NCBI GenBank assembly: GCA_040007095.1
Contig: JBDTVS010000127.1
Coordinates: 35,420 to 99,419 of the forward strand
Reading direction: 5' to 3'
DNA length: 64,000 nucleotides
Source of the DNA: JBDTVS01 sp040007095
GTDB lineage: Bacteria; Acidobacteriota; Vicinamibacteria; Vicinamibacterales; CAVVIG01
Below, piece after piece: positions 53,000-59,904 of the stretch. The stretch's first letter is position 1; every line of letters begins with the position of its first letter. A model generated the notes under the pieces. The model was given only the letters and a program-made list of their open reading frames with translations, made no database searches and was not told the DNA's origin. The translations under genes and the position numbers were made by a program.

Positions 53000-53284
53000 A
53001 TGAGCGACGAACAGAAACCGTGGTTCGCCCCAGGCCATCGGCGCGAAGGCATCCCGCGGCAACGGCAGATGGGCCAGGAAGTCTGGCGCTTGCGGCATCC
53101 TGACGGCCGCCGGGTGCAGTCCTGCGAAATCCGAGACGACTCGAAGGTGTCCGCCGGATGGGACGTGACGCTACTCGAGAACGACGAACTGGTGCTGTCG
53201 CGGCGCTGCGTGGATGAAGCTGAGGCGCGGTACGTCGCGCGGGCGCTTCGGCAGGACGCGGCGGGCACGGGTGGATGGACGTAA
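53000..53284 (+). CDS. Hypothetical protein
   Basis: A 94-residue mainly beta protein (EVWRLRHPDGRRVQSCEIRD; GWDVTLLENDELVLSRR) with a C-terminal helix. It starts 7 bases after the near-palindrome. A leftward frame overlaps its first 99 bases but looks like a shadow. Family unknown. Confidence 0.6.
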   Translation: MSDEQKPWFAPGHRREGIPRQRQMGQEVWRLRHPDGRRVQSCEIRDDSKVSAGWDVTLLENDELVLSRRCVDEAEARYVARALRQDAAGTGGWT

Positions 53285-53318
53285 CGTAGGTGGCAACCTT
53301 GAGGGAGGACGAACGGAG

Positions 53319-54296
53319 ATGACCGACGTGGCTACACCAACACGGCCATGCTTAATCTGTGGGTCTCCGTCGTGGAGGACTTCAAAGGAAGGGCATCGGG
53401 AAACGTTCAGAATTCGGATGGAATGCCAGATCTGTGGTCGATGCCTCTTGACGTCGACCGCGATCGATATCCTGTATGGCGTAAAAGATCGGACGCTGAT
53501 GCCGTACCTCTCCGCTTACATCCGGCAGCGTACGGACGCCACCCCTGGTGAAGACATCCTTATCACCGAAGACAATTGGGAGGAACTGGCTCGAGGCCAT
53601 TCTTCGTCGCCGGTTTCGCTGAAGGTGCAAAAACTACTCGAGAATATTTCGCGCCGGACCACAGTTGCGCAATGGTTGAATTTTGCAAGCACAGATGAGC
53701 GGCTCAGTCTGGCTGCGGCGGCCGACATACGAGACGGATATGAGCTCAGCTTCGTAGTGAATCACCTCTTTGGCGCGGGTCTTCTTGATATGAATGAATC
53801 GCCACCATTAACCCCAGGCCATGAACCCCTAATTGACGGCCTGCGGCTGACGGTTGCAGGATGGAACTACATTGCCCCCACTGCTGGTGTACCTGGAACA
53901 TGCTTTGTGGCAATGTCTTTTGATAAGGCTCTGAACTCTGCTTATGAGGATGGCATAGCCCTCTCGATTCGGGACGCTGGCTTCCGGGGAGGTCGCGTCG
54001 ATTCGGCGCCACACAATGACCAGATCAACGACAAGATTCGCGCTCAGATTCGAGCCGCTCAGATCGTCGTGGCTGACTTCACGAACTTGAGTGCTGGTGT
54101 GTACTACGAGGCCGGTTTCGCGGAGGGGTTGGGGCGACCTGTCATTCGGACGTGCCGCGAAGACTTCTCATCAAGGTTGCATTTCGACACTCGGCAATTC
54201 TTTCACCTGAAGTGGACAACAGCTGCCGATCTCCGGACGACACTCACTGATCACATCAAAGCGACGATTGGGACTGGTCCTTTCATGGGACGTTAG
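53319..54296 (+). CDS. Zinc-ribbon protein with nucleoside 2-deoxyribosyltransferase-like domain (putative defence effector)
   Basis: A 325-residue protein. The N-terminus has two CxxC knuckles (PCLICGSPSW; MECQICGRCLL) near residues 10-45. A helical middle follows. The C-terminal domain (about residues 200-320) has GTCFVAMSFDKALNSAYEDG, AAQIVVADFTNLSAGVYYEA and GFAEGLGRPVI. The ADFT...YYEAGFA pattern is that of nucleoside 2-deoxyribosyltransferase-like and related Rossmann-type effectors. Members act in salvage, and similar domains act as NAD- or nucleotide-degrading effectors in some phage-defence systems, including retron Eco1. No reverse transcriptase is present here. The ATG at 53319 has a GGAGGACG region upstream. 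Codons are less GC-biased than in host genes. Confidence 0.65.
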   Translation: MTDVATPTRPCLICGSPSWRTSKEGHRETFRIRMECQICGRCLLTSTAIDILYGVKDRTLMPYLSAYIRQRTDATPGEDILITEDNWEELARGHSSSPVSLKVQKLLENISRRTTVAQWLNFASTDERLSLAAAADIRDGYELSFVVNHLFGAGLLDMNESPPLTPGHEPLIDGLRLTVAGWNYIAPTAGVPGTCFVAMSFDKALNSAYEDGIALSIRDAGFRGGRVDSAPHNDQINDKIRAQIRAAQIVVADFTNLSAGVYYEAGFAEGLGRPVIRTCREDFSSRLHFDTRQFFHLKWTTAADLRTTLTDHIKATIGTGPFMGR

Positions 54297-54349
54297 AGAG
54301 CCGACGAGTGGGTCAACTACGTAAACGCGGCGTCGCCTGGTGAATTGAA

Positions 54350-55486
54350 TTGAGCCTGCGAAAACGTTGCAGCAAGACTGAGCCGGCCGTGTGGGCGAAC
54401 GGGACGTCGAATCCGCTCCACTGCCCGGCGTCGCCGCGCTGCGACCATCATTGGCACTACGATTTCCGTGTCAACGGGCGGCGGTATCGGAACACGACCG
54501 AAACGGACGACAAGCACAAGGCCCGCGACATCGAAGCACGGGAACGGTCGCGCATCCTGGACGGGCGTCACGGGATTCGCCGGCAGCCCGATACGACGTT
54601 TCGTCTGTTCGCGGCCGAGTACATCAACACGCACGCGGTCCCGAACAAGCGAGCCTCGACGCTGCAGCGCGACAGGGAAATGCTCGCCCGGGTGCTGTTG
54701 CCGACATTCGGCGGGCAACTCCTGACCGAAATCACCGCGTTCGGCATCGAGCAACTCAAGGCGAAGCGGCTCGCCAAGGGGTGCCGGCCCGGAACGGTCA
54801 ATCGGGAGTTGATGCTACTCAAAGGGATCCTCACCAAGGCCGTCGAATGGAAACGCTTGGTCGTCTCGCCGGCCGCCGCGGTGCGTCCGATCAAGGGCAC
54901 AGGCGCGCGAACGCGGATCCTGACGACTGATGAGCAGGCGGCGCTGCTCGAGGCGTACCAGAAGGGGCGGCGCCGACACGTCCGGCCCATCATCGAACTC
55001 CTGTTGATCACGGGTGCGCGGCTCGGCGAGCTCCTGGCGCTGCGGTGGGAAGACACGACCGACGGCTACCTCCGCTTCGTGGAAACCAAGAACGGGAAAC
55101 CGCGGCGGCTGCCGCTCACGGCTCGAATGGCCGAAATCCTGGCCAGGATGCCCCACAAGGACCCAACGTTCGTCTTCGTGAGTGGTCGGAGCGGCACGCG
55201 GTACAAACGCCTCATCACGGGCTTTAAAGCGGCGCTCAAGGATGCCGGGATCGACGGGGCCGACGTGGTGATCCACACCTTGAGGCACACGGCCCTGTCG
55301 CGGATGATGGACGGCGGCGCGGATGTGCGGACCATCATGGAGATCAGCGGGCACTCGTCGCTGGCCATGCTGGAGCGGTACACCCATCCGACTGAACAGC
55401 GGAAGACCGAGGCCCTGAACACCTACGGCTTGGTCACAAACCGGGCACAATCCACGGCGGACCAGACAAAAACAGGCCAGAAATAA
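54350..55486 (+). CDS. int: Tyrosine recombinase (phage-type integrase)
   Basis: A 378-residue integrase. The N-terminal arm-binding part contains CDHHWHYDFRVNGRRYRNTT. The core-binding domain lies around residues 80-170. The catalytic domain has Arg in ITGARLGELLALRWED near 225-240, HTLRHTALSRMM with His and Arg near 308-320, SGHSSLAMLERY with the second His, and the nucleophile Tyr in ERYTHP. All catalytic residues are present. The start is TTG at 54350. It ends 13 bases before attR, the usual place for an integrase. Confidence 0.93.
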   Translation: MSLRKRCSKTEPAVWANGTSNPLHCPASPRCDHHWHYDFRVNGRRYRNTTETDDKHKARDIEARERSRILDGRHGIRRQPDTTFRLFAAEYINTHAVPNKRASTLQRDREMLARVLLPTFGGQLLTEITAFGIEQLKAKRLAKGCRPGTVNRELMLLKGILTKAVEWKRLVVSPAAAVRPIKGTGARTRILTTDEQAALLEAYQKGRRRHVRPIIELLLITGARLGELLALRWEDTTDGYLRFVETKNGKPRRLPLTARMAEILARMPHKDPTFVFVSGRSGTRYKRLITGFKAALKDAGIDGADVVIHTLRHTALSRMMDGGADVRTIMEISGHSSLAMLERYTHPTEQRKTEALNTYGLVTNRAQSTADQTKTGQK

Positions 55487-55499
55487 AGGCGCTTTTCGT

Positions 55500-55522
55500 T
55501 CAAGGTTCCACACCATGGCAGC
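55500..55522. repeat. attR core, 23-bp direct repeat
   Basis: Identical to 38993-39015. To its right the ComEC frame continues with LTSSTPEFVRAIAPR. Confidence 0.93.
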
Positions 55523-55783
55523 CTGACGTCGAGCACCCCTGAGTTCGTGCGGGCGATCGCGCCTCGCGTGGCGGTGGTGAGCGCCGGGAGGGCGAACCAC
55601 TTCGGACATCCGGTCCCGGAAGTCCTCGAACGCTACCGGGCGGTCGGTGCGGAAGTCTTTCGAACCGACCAGGACGGGGCCGTCACGGTCGATACAGACG
55701 GACACTCGGTCACCGTCACAACGTTCAACGGTCGGTCGTACTTCTATGAACCACAAAGAACACCAAGAACACAAAGGCCATGA
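55505..55783 (+). pseudogene. comEC: ComEC C-terminal fragment, severed by the integrative element
   Basis: From the repeat onward the frame reads VPHHGSLTSSTPEFVRAI and then RVAVVSAGRANHFGHP, the conserved end of the ComEC hydrolase domain. It has no start codon of its own that would make a functional protein. The last residues (EPQRTPRTQRP) are encoded by the CCACAAAGAACAC repeat and overlap the GxxExxY gene by 38 bases. Confidence 0.92.
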
Positions 55784-56162
55784 GCCGATTGCCTCGGCAA
55801 CCGAGCGAGTCGTGCACGAAATCATCGGCGCTGCGGTTGCCGTGCATCGTCAGCTTGGGCCGGGATTCATCGAGCCCGTGTACGGACGCGCGCTGGTTCT
55901 CGAGCTGCGCCATCGCAACCTGAGTACGGAGCTCGAAAAATCGGTGCAGGTTTACTATCGGGGCGAGCTGGTATGCAGCCATCGTCTCGACATCGTGGTC
56001 GAGCGAGTCGTTGTGGTGGAGGTCAAGGCGGTCCGAAAGCTGAGGCCTATCCACTACGCGCAGGTTCTGTCCTACCTGAAGGCGAGTGGCTGCCGTGTCG
56101 GCTTGTTGATGAACTTCAATGTTCCGATGCTGATTGACGGCCTGCGTCGGTTCGTTCGGTAG
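55746..56162 (+). CDS. GxxExxY family protein
   Basis: A 138-residue protein. The signature GFIEPVY (GxxExxY) is at about residues 37-43, after VVHEIIGAAVAVHRQLGP. The later part (LDIVVERVVVVEVKAVRKLR) has the D...E-V-K spacing of PD-(D/E)XK nucleases. The start MNHKEHQEHKGHE is translated from the repeat, a known trait of this family. Function is not established. Inverted repeat copies lie at both ends of the gene. Confidence 0.88.
   Translation: MNHKEHQEHKGHEPIASATERVVHEIIGAAVAVHRQLGPGFIEPVYGRALVLELRHRNLSTELEKSVQVYYRGELVCSHRLDIVVERVVVVEVKAVRKLRPIHYAQVLSYLKASGCRVGLLMNFNVPMLIDGLRRFVR
55749..55779 (+). repeat. CCACAAAGAACAC repeat (left copy around the GxxExxY gene)
   Basis: Nine-base units of CCACAAAGAACAC type. 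It encodes the N-terminus of GxxExxY in one frame and the C-terminus of ComEC in another. Confidence 0.75.
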
Positions 56163-56202
56163 AACTTCCCGTCACCAGTTGATTCGGTCTCTTGCCGCTC
56201 GC

Positions 56203-56230
56203 GTTTCTTTGTGGCCTTTGTGGTTCCTTA
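56203..56230 (-). repeat. CCACAAAGG repeat (right, inverted copy)
   Basis: Reads CCACAAAGGCCACAAAGAAA on the minus strand. Together with the left copy it brackets the GxxExxY gene. Confidence 0.75.
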
Positions 56231-56234
56231 GTTG

Positions 56235-57059
56235 TTAGGGTACCTGTTGTTTCGATTTCGCTTGTTGCCACTGGCGTTCGAGTTCGGCCGGCGATTGGTC
56301 TTTCATCACGCGTCCTGACTCGGCAAGCGAGCGCTCCATGGTCTCGAAGCGGCGAGTGAACTTGTCGTTGGCCTTGCGTAGCGCGGTTTCCGGCTCGATG
56401 CCGAGCTTGCGCGAGAGGTTGGCGATTGAGAAGAGCAGGTCGCCCATTTCTTCCTCGGCGCGCTCGGCGTCGGTCGGCGCGGCGTCGGAGACGACTTCGC
56501 GCAGCTCGTCGACCTCCTCTTGAATCTTCCCGACCACATCGCTCGCCTTCGTCCAGTCGAACCCGACCGACGCGGAGCGGATGCCGATATCGTACGCGCG
56601 CAGCAGTGCGGGAAGCGTCGCCGGAATGCCGCCCAGCAGCGTCTTCGGCGCCGCCGCCGCCCCTCGTTCCTGCGCCTTGATTTCCTCCCACCGCACCCGT
56701 ACTTCGCCGGCGGTTTCGAGCGGTGGTTCGCCCGCGTCTTGACCGAACACGTGTGGGTGGCGTCGAAGCAGCTTGTCGGCGATGTTCTTGACGGAGTCCG
56801 CGATGGTGAAGTGCCCGGCCTCGGACTCGAGCTGTGCGAGGAAGACCGCCTGAAACAGGAAGTCGCCGAGCTCCTCTGCGAGCGCGCCGTGGTCGTGCCG
56901 GTCGATCGTCTCGAGGACCTCGTAGGTCTCCTCGAGAACAAACGGCTTCAGGGAATCGATGGTCTGTTCGCGATCCCAGGGACACCCTCCAGGCGCGCGG
57001 AGTCGTGCGACGATCTCGATCAGGCGGGTGAATTCTGCGGCAGCGGTGGTGGCGCTCAT
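56235..57059 (-). CDS. mazG: Nucleoside triphosphate pyrophosphohydrolase MazG
   Basis: A 274-residue all-alpha hydrolase with two MazG domains. The first has CPWDREQTIDSLKPFVLEE and EELGDFLFQAVF. The second has VGFDWTKASDVVGKIQEEVD and EEMGDLLFSIANLSRKLG. The acidic EExxE/ExxD metal-binding motifs are intact in both. MazG hydrolyses NTPs to NMP and diphosphate, clears non-canonical nucleotides, and lowers ppGpp in E. coli. The ATG at 57059 gives normal length. Confidence 0.94.
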   Translation of the reverse strand: MSATTAAAEFTRLIEIVARLRAPGGCPWDREQTIDSLKPFVLEETYEVLETIDRHDHGALAEELGDFLFQAVFLAQLESEAGHFTIADSVKNIADKLLRRHPHVFGQDAGEPPLETAGEVRVRWEEIKAQERGAAAAPKTLLGGIPATLPALLRAYDIGIRSASVGFDWTKASDVVGKIQEEVDELREVVSDAAPTDAERAEEEMGDLLFSIANLSRKLGIEPETALRKANDKFTRRFETMERSLAESGRVMKDQSPAELERQWQQAKSKQQVP

Positions 57060-57229
57060 CCTCTCGTCATCCGGCGGTAGGGAATCTGATAGTCTGATCG
57101 GCGGCTGGCGATTGTACCAGGAAGCCTTGGTGATTTCCTGCGTTGACCGCTCATAGTTACGAACGATTCCAGAGCCATCACGATAGCAGACAATGCCATC
57201 CGCCAATCCCGATGACGAGAGATGATCAG

Positions 57230-57523
57230 ATGAGTGCCGAGCAACCGGTCCAACCTGCCCTGTCTTTTACCGAGTTCGTGGTGTCGCTGGCTACCACCGC
57301 GGCGATTCACCTGGGCGATCTCGCGGATCCGGAGTCTGGGGAGCGGTTCGAGCCCAACCCGGAGGCCGCCCGGCAGATGATAGACGTGCTCGGCCTGCTC
57401 GAGCTGAAGACGCGGGGCAATCTGACGGCGCAGGAACGGCAGGTGATCGAACAGGTCCTGGCAGAGCTGCGAATGCGCTTCGTTGAGGTCGAACGCGGCG
57501 CTCCCCGCATTGTGATGCCTTAG
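57230..57523 (+). CDS. DUF1844 domain protein
   Basis: A 97-residue protein that matches DUF1844: FTEFVVSLATTAAIHLGDL, then AARQMIDVLGLLELKTRGNL and a final helix VIEQVLAELRMRFVEV. The family is common in Acidobacteriota and Deltaproteobacteria and has no known role. The ATG at 57230 is preferred to an upstream start at 57143. It is divergent from mazG. Confidence 0.85.
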   Translation: MSAEQPVQPALSFTEFVVSLATTAAIHLGDLADPESGERFEPNPEAARQMIDVLGLLELKTRGNLTAQERQVIEQVLAELRMRFVEVERGAPRIVMP

Positions 57524-57684
57524 TACTCCGCTTCGCAATTACGGTGACGTATTTCGGGCGGCGAGGCGCCCGGATCGCCAGGCGCGAGGAGGAAGAATGC
57601 CGGGAGCATTTGACCGACGAGCAACGCCGCGAGGCAGGATGCATCGGCGGCCGATACGTTAGCGTAATTGTGAAACGGAGTACT
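57522..57684. repeat. 163-bp inverted-repeat element (second MITE-like type)
   Basis: AGTACTCCGCTTCGCAATTA begins a 22-bp arm at 57522-57543; the opposite arm is 57663-57684, with 20 of 22 positions matching. The left arm covers the stop codon of the DUF1844 gene. The interior has no recognisable coding frame. Confidence 0.72.
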
Positions 57685-58052
57685 TAGTCCCCTGGACACG
57701 TGATGCGTCACATAACTCCCGGGCGGAGGGACCAGCCACACGTGGAAAATGTCCCTCGGCCGTCGGCCGGCGCTGCATCCCGTCTAGCAGCCCGTGGTGA
57801 AAGTCTGACGGCATTCGCCGGGCGCTGCATCCCCGCCGGCTGCGTGGCTCCTCGCTCAAATACTCCCGGTATTCCCGGTCGTCGCGCCCTGCCGGCGTGG
57901 CGCCTCGCCCGCCTCGGTGCGACGCCAGACTTCCACCGGGGGCTGCCAGCCGCGTTGCCTTTCGGAAAACGACTTCCATTCTCGCTCGTCGCGTCCCGCA
58001 GGTCGGCTGCAGTAAGGCGCGGGAGGTGCGCGACGGGCTGCCGGGCGATCCC
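57685..58052. other. Intergenic region with MITE copy 3
   Basis: Mostly occupied by the third MITE-like copy. I see no gene, and the short frames here are repeat-derived. Confidence 0.45.
57788..57945. repeat. MITE-like element, copy 3 of 3
   Basis: A 158-base unit with the same ends as copy 1 (CAGCCCGTGGTGAAAGTCTG; GCCAGACTTCCACC) and the internal ATACTCCCGGTATTCCCGG. Both terminal repeats show a few mismatches, so it is an older copy than copy 1. Confidence 0.82.
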
Positions 58053-58880
58053 ATGCGCGTGACACTGCTTGGCACCGGCACGTCTCACGGCGTGCCCGCG
58101 ATCGCGTGCGATTGCGCGGTGTGTCACTCGCAAGACGTGCACGACCGGCGTCTGCGGCCGTCGATTCTCCTCGATCTCGGGGAGGCGGCGTTTCGTCAAC
58201 CCGTGGCGCCGGACGCCGTCGTCGCGTCACCGTCGGTCGCCGCCGTGCGGTACGTGCTGGTCGACACGAGCACCGACCTTCGCGCGCAGGCGCTCACCTA
58301 TAACGTCCGCCGCGTCGACGCGATTCTGTTTACGCACAGCCATGCCGATCACATCATGGGCCTCGATGAAGTCCGGCGCTACAACATGGTCCAGCAGTCC
58401 GCGATCGGCTGCTACGCTGACCAGCGTACGCTCGGCGATCTGCGGCGGATCTTCTCGTACATTTTCGACGCAGGCCCGCCTTCAGGCGGGGGCGTGCCAC
58501 GATTGTCGCTGTTCGAAGTCGGCGGTCCGTTCTCGATCGGCGGCGTCGAGGTGGTGCCTGTCCCCTTGATGCACGGATCGCGGCAGATTCTCGGCTACCG
58601 TATCGGCTCGTTCGCCTACTTGACCGATTGCAACCACATTCCCGATCGGTCGTGGCCGCTGCTCGAAGGTGTGGACACGCTCGTCCTTGATGCGCTTCGT
58701 CATCGACCGCACTCCACGCATTTCAGCGTCGACCAGGCGCTGCAAGTGGTCGAGCGCCTCAGGCCCGAACGCACCTGGTTCACGCACATCTGCCACGATC
58801 TGCCCCACGCCGCGACCTGTGCGCGGCTCCCGGAGGGTGTCGAGTTGGCCTATGATGGGCTGGTCTTGGAGATCACGTAG
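58053..58880 (+). CDS. MBL-fold metallo-hydrolase (PhnP-like)
   Basis: A 275-residue hydrolase. The start LLGTGTSHGVPAIACDCAVC, with a Cys cluster, is typical of the PhnP branch of the metallo-beta-lactamase superfamily. The metal motif HSHADH is in ILFTHSHADHIMGLDEVRR, and further ligands are in PVPLMHGS and LTDCNHIPD. PhnP cleaves cyclic phosphodiesters in phosphonate use, but no phn genes are nearby, so another phosphodiester or nucleotide substrate is possible. Confidence 0.82.
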   Translation: MRVTLLGTGTSHGVPAIACDCAVCHSQDVHDRRLRPSILLDLGEAAFRQPVAPDAVVASPSVAAVRYVLVDTSTDLRAQALTYNVRRVDAILFTHSHADHIMGLDEVRRYNMVQQSAIGCYADQRTLGDLRRIFSYIFDAGPPSGGGVPRLSLFEVGGPFSIGGVEVVPVPLMHGSRQILGYRIGSFAYLTDCNHIPDRSWPLLEGVDTLVLDALRHRPHSTHFSVDQALQVVERLRPERTWFTHICHDLPHAATCARLPEGVELAYDGLVLEIT

Positions 58881-58885
58881 AGAGT

Positions 58886-58947
58886 CAAAACTTAGAACTC
58901 AAAGGAAAAAGCACCGCGCGGTCCTTCGTAGTTCTCAGTTCTCAGTT
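58886..58947. repeat. Inverted TTAGAAC/GTTCTCA repeat
   Basis: AACTTAGAACT on the left and repeated AGTTCTC units (7-nt period) on the right can fold back over about 30 bases. A related GAACTTAGAACTTA stretch lies at 61847-61860. Confidence 0.55.
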
Positions 58948-58954
58948 TGTGTTG

Positions 58955-59893
58955 ATGGATATCATCCATTTTCCTGATGATCCGCGGCCGCGGCACTGGA
59001 TCAGGCCGGTGCTTGCGCTGGGCAATTTCGACGGCCTGCATCGCGGTCATCGAAAGATCCTCGACCGCGTGAGTCGGGTCGCCGGCGAGCACGGCGCGAC
59101 CGCCGTGGTGATGACCTTCGACCCGCATCCGCCGCGCGTCGTCCGGCCCGACAAGGCGCCGCCGCTGCTGATGACGAAGGCGCAGAAGCTGCAGGCGTTC
59201 GCGGAGACCGGCCTTGGCGGCGCGGCGATCGTTCGTTTCACGGCGGATCTGTCCCGCTGGGATCCGGAAATGTTCGTCAGGATGGTGCTCGTCGATTGGC
59301 TTCGCGTGTCGGAAGTCTGGGTCGGCGCGAATTTTCTGTTCGGGCACGATCGCACCGGTAATTTTTCGCTGCTGCGCGGTCTCGGCGCGCGCTATGGCTT
59401 CAGGGCCGAGAAGATTGACCCGGTCCGCTACAAGGACTTTGTCGTCAGCAGCACACGCATTCGCCGCCTGTTGGGCGACGGTCGTGTCGACGAGGCGGGC
59501 GCGCTGCTCGGTCATCAGTACTCCATCGAGGGGCAGGTCGTGCGGGGCGACCAGCGCGGCCGCACGCTCGGCTTTCCCACGGCCAATGTGTGTACCCAGA
59601 ACGAGCTCCTGCCACCCCATGGCGTCTACGCGACGACGATCACGATGGAGGGGATCATCCGGGCGTCGGTGACCAACGTGGGTGTGCGCCCCACGGTGGA
59701 TGGATCCGGGCCGACCAGCGTCGAAACCCACATCTTCGACCTGGATCGGGATTTGTACGGCGCAACGGTTCGGGTCGGCTTCGTGCAGCGCCTCCGGGAC
59801 GAGCGGCGGTTTGAATCGCTTGACCAGCTGAAGGCGCAGATCGCCGTCGACTGCGGCCAGGCGCGCGTGCTGTTTGGGCACCTTTCGCTGTAG
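58955..59893 (+). CDS. ribF: Bifunctional riboflavin kinase/FAD synthetase
   Basis: A 312-residue enzyme that makes FMN and then FAD. The N-terminal adenylyltransferase has LALGNFDGLHRGHRKILDR near residues 20-38 and VVSSTRIRRLL near 165. The C-terminal kinase has RGRTLGFPTANV near 200 and the GVYAT strand. Motifs and length are complete. The ATG at 58955 is preferred over GTG/TTG just before it. cysS starts 11 bases after the stop. Confidence 0.94.
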   Translation: MDIIHFPDDPRPRHWIRPVLALGNFDGLHRGHRKILDRVSRVAGEHGATAVVMTFDPHPPRVVRPDKAPPLLMTKAQKLQAFAETGLGGAAIVRFTADLSRWDPEMFVRMVLVDWLRVSEVWVGANFLFGHDRTGNFSLLRGLGARYGFRAEKIDPVRYKDFVVSSTRIRRLLGDGRVDEAGALLGHQYSIEGQVVRGDQRGRTLGFPTANVCTQNELLPPHGVYATTITMEGIIRASVTNVGVRPTVDGSGPTSVETHIFDLDRDLYGATVRVGFVQRLRDERRFESLDQLKAQIAVDCGQARVLFGHLSL

Positions 59894-59904
59894 GATCCCG
59901 CCCG

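Larger units (their letters stand above)
38993..55522. mobile_element. 16.5-kb integrative element (phage-satellite-like) in comEC
   Basis: Bounded by 23-bp direct repeats, with a tyrosine integrase gene ending 13 bases before the right repeat. Removing one repeat plus the interior (16,507 bases) restores an unbroken comEC frame. Contents include integrase, excisionase-like HTH, primase-helicase, a terminase-small-subunit-like gene, a tail-fibre-like gene and many small unknown genes. I see no capsid, portal, large terminase, tail tape measure, relaxase or conjugation genes. It is therefore neither a complete prophage nor an obvious ICE. An IS630-family element lies inside. Several cargo genes have visibly less GC-biased codons than the host genes. 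Confidence 0.92.

Noticed and set aside
52880..53098. A 72-codon minus-strand frame upstream of the mini-gene cluster
   Set aside because: It overlaps 99 bases of the rightward gene at 53000, which has more protein-like strand pattern. Its TAGTG junction with the next gene keeps a small chance that it is real.
53319..54296. Part of a retron
   Set aside because: No reverse transcriptase gene or msr-msd-like structured RNA was seen beside the deoxyribosyltransferase-like gene.
38993..55522. Complete prophage or conjugative element
   Set aside because: No capsid, portal, large terminase, tape measure, relaxase or type IV secretion genes are recognisable.
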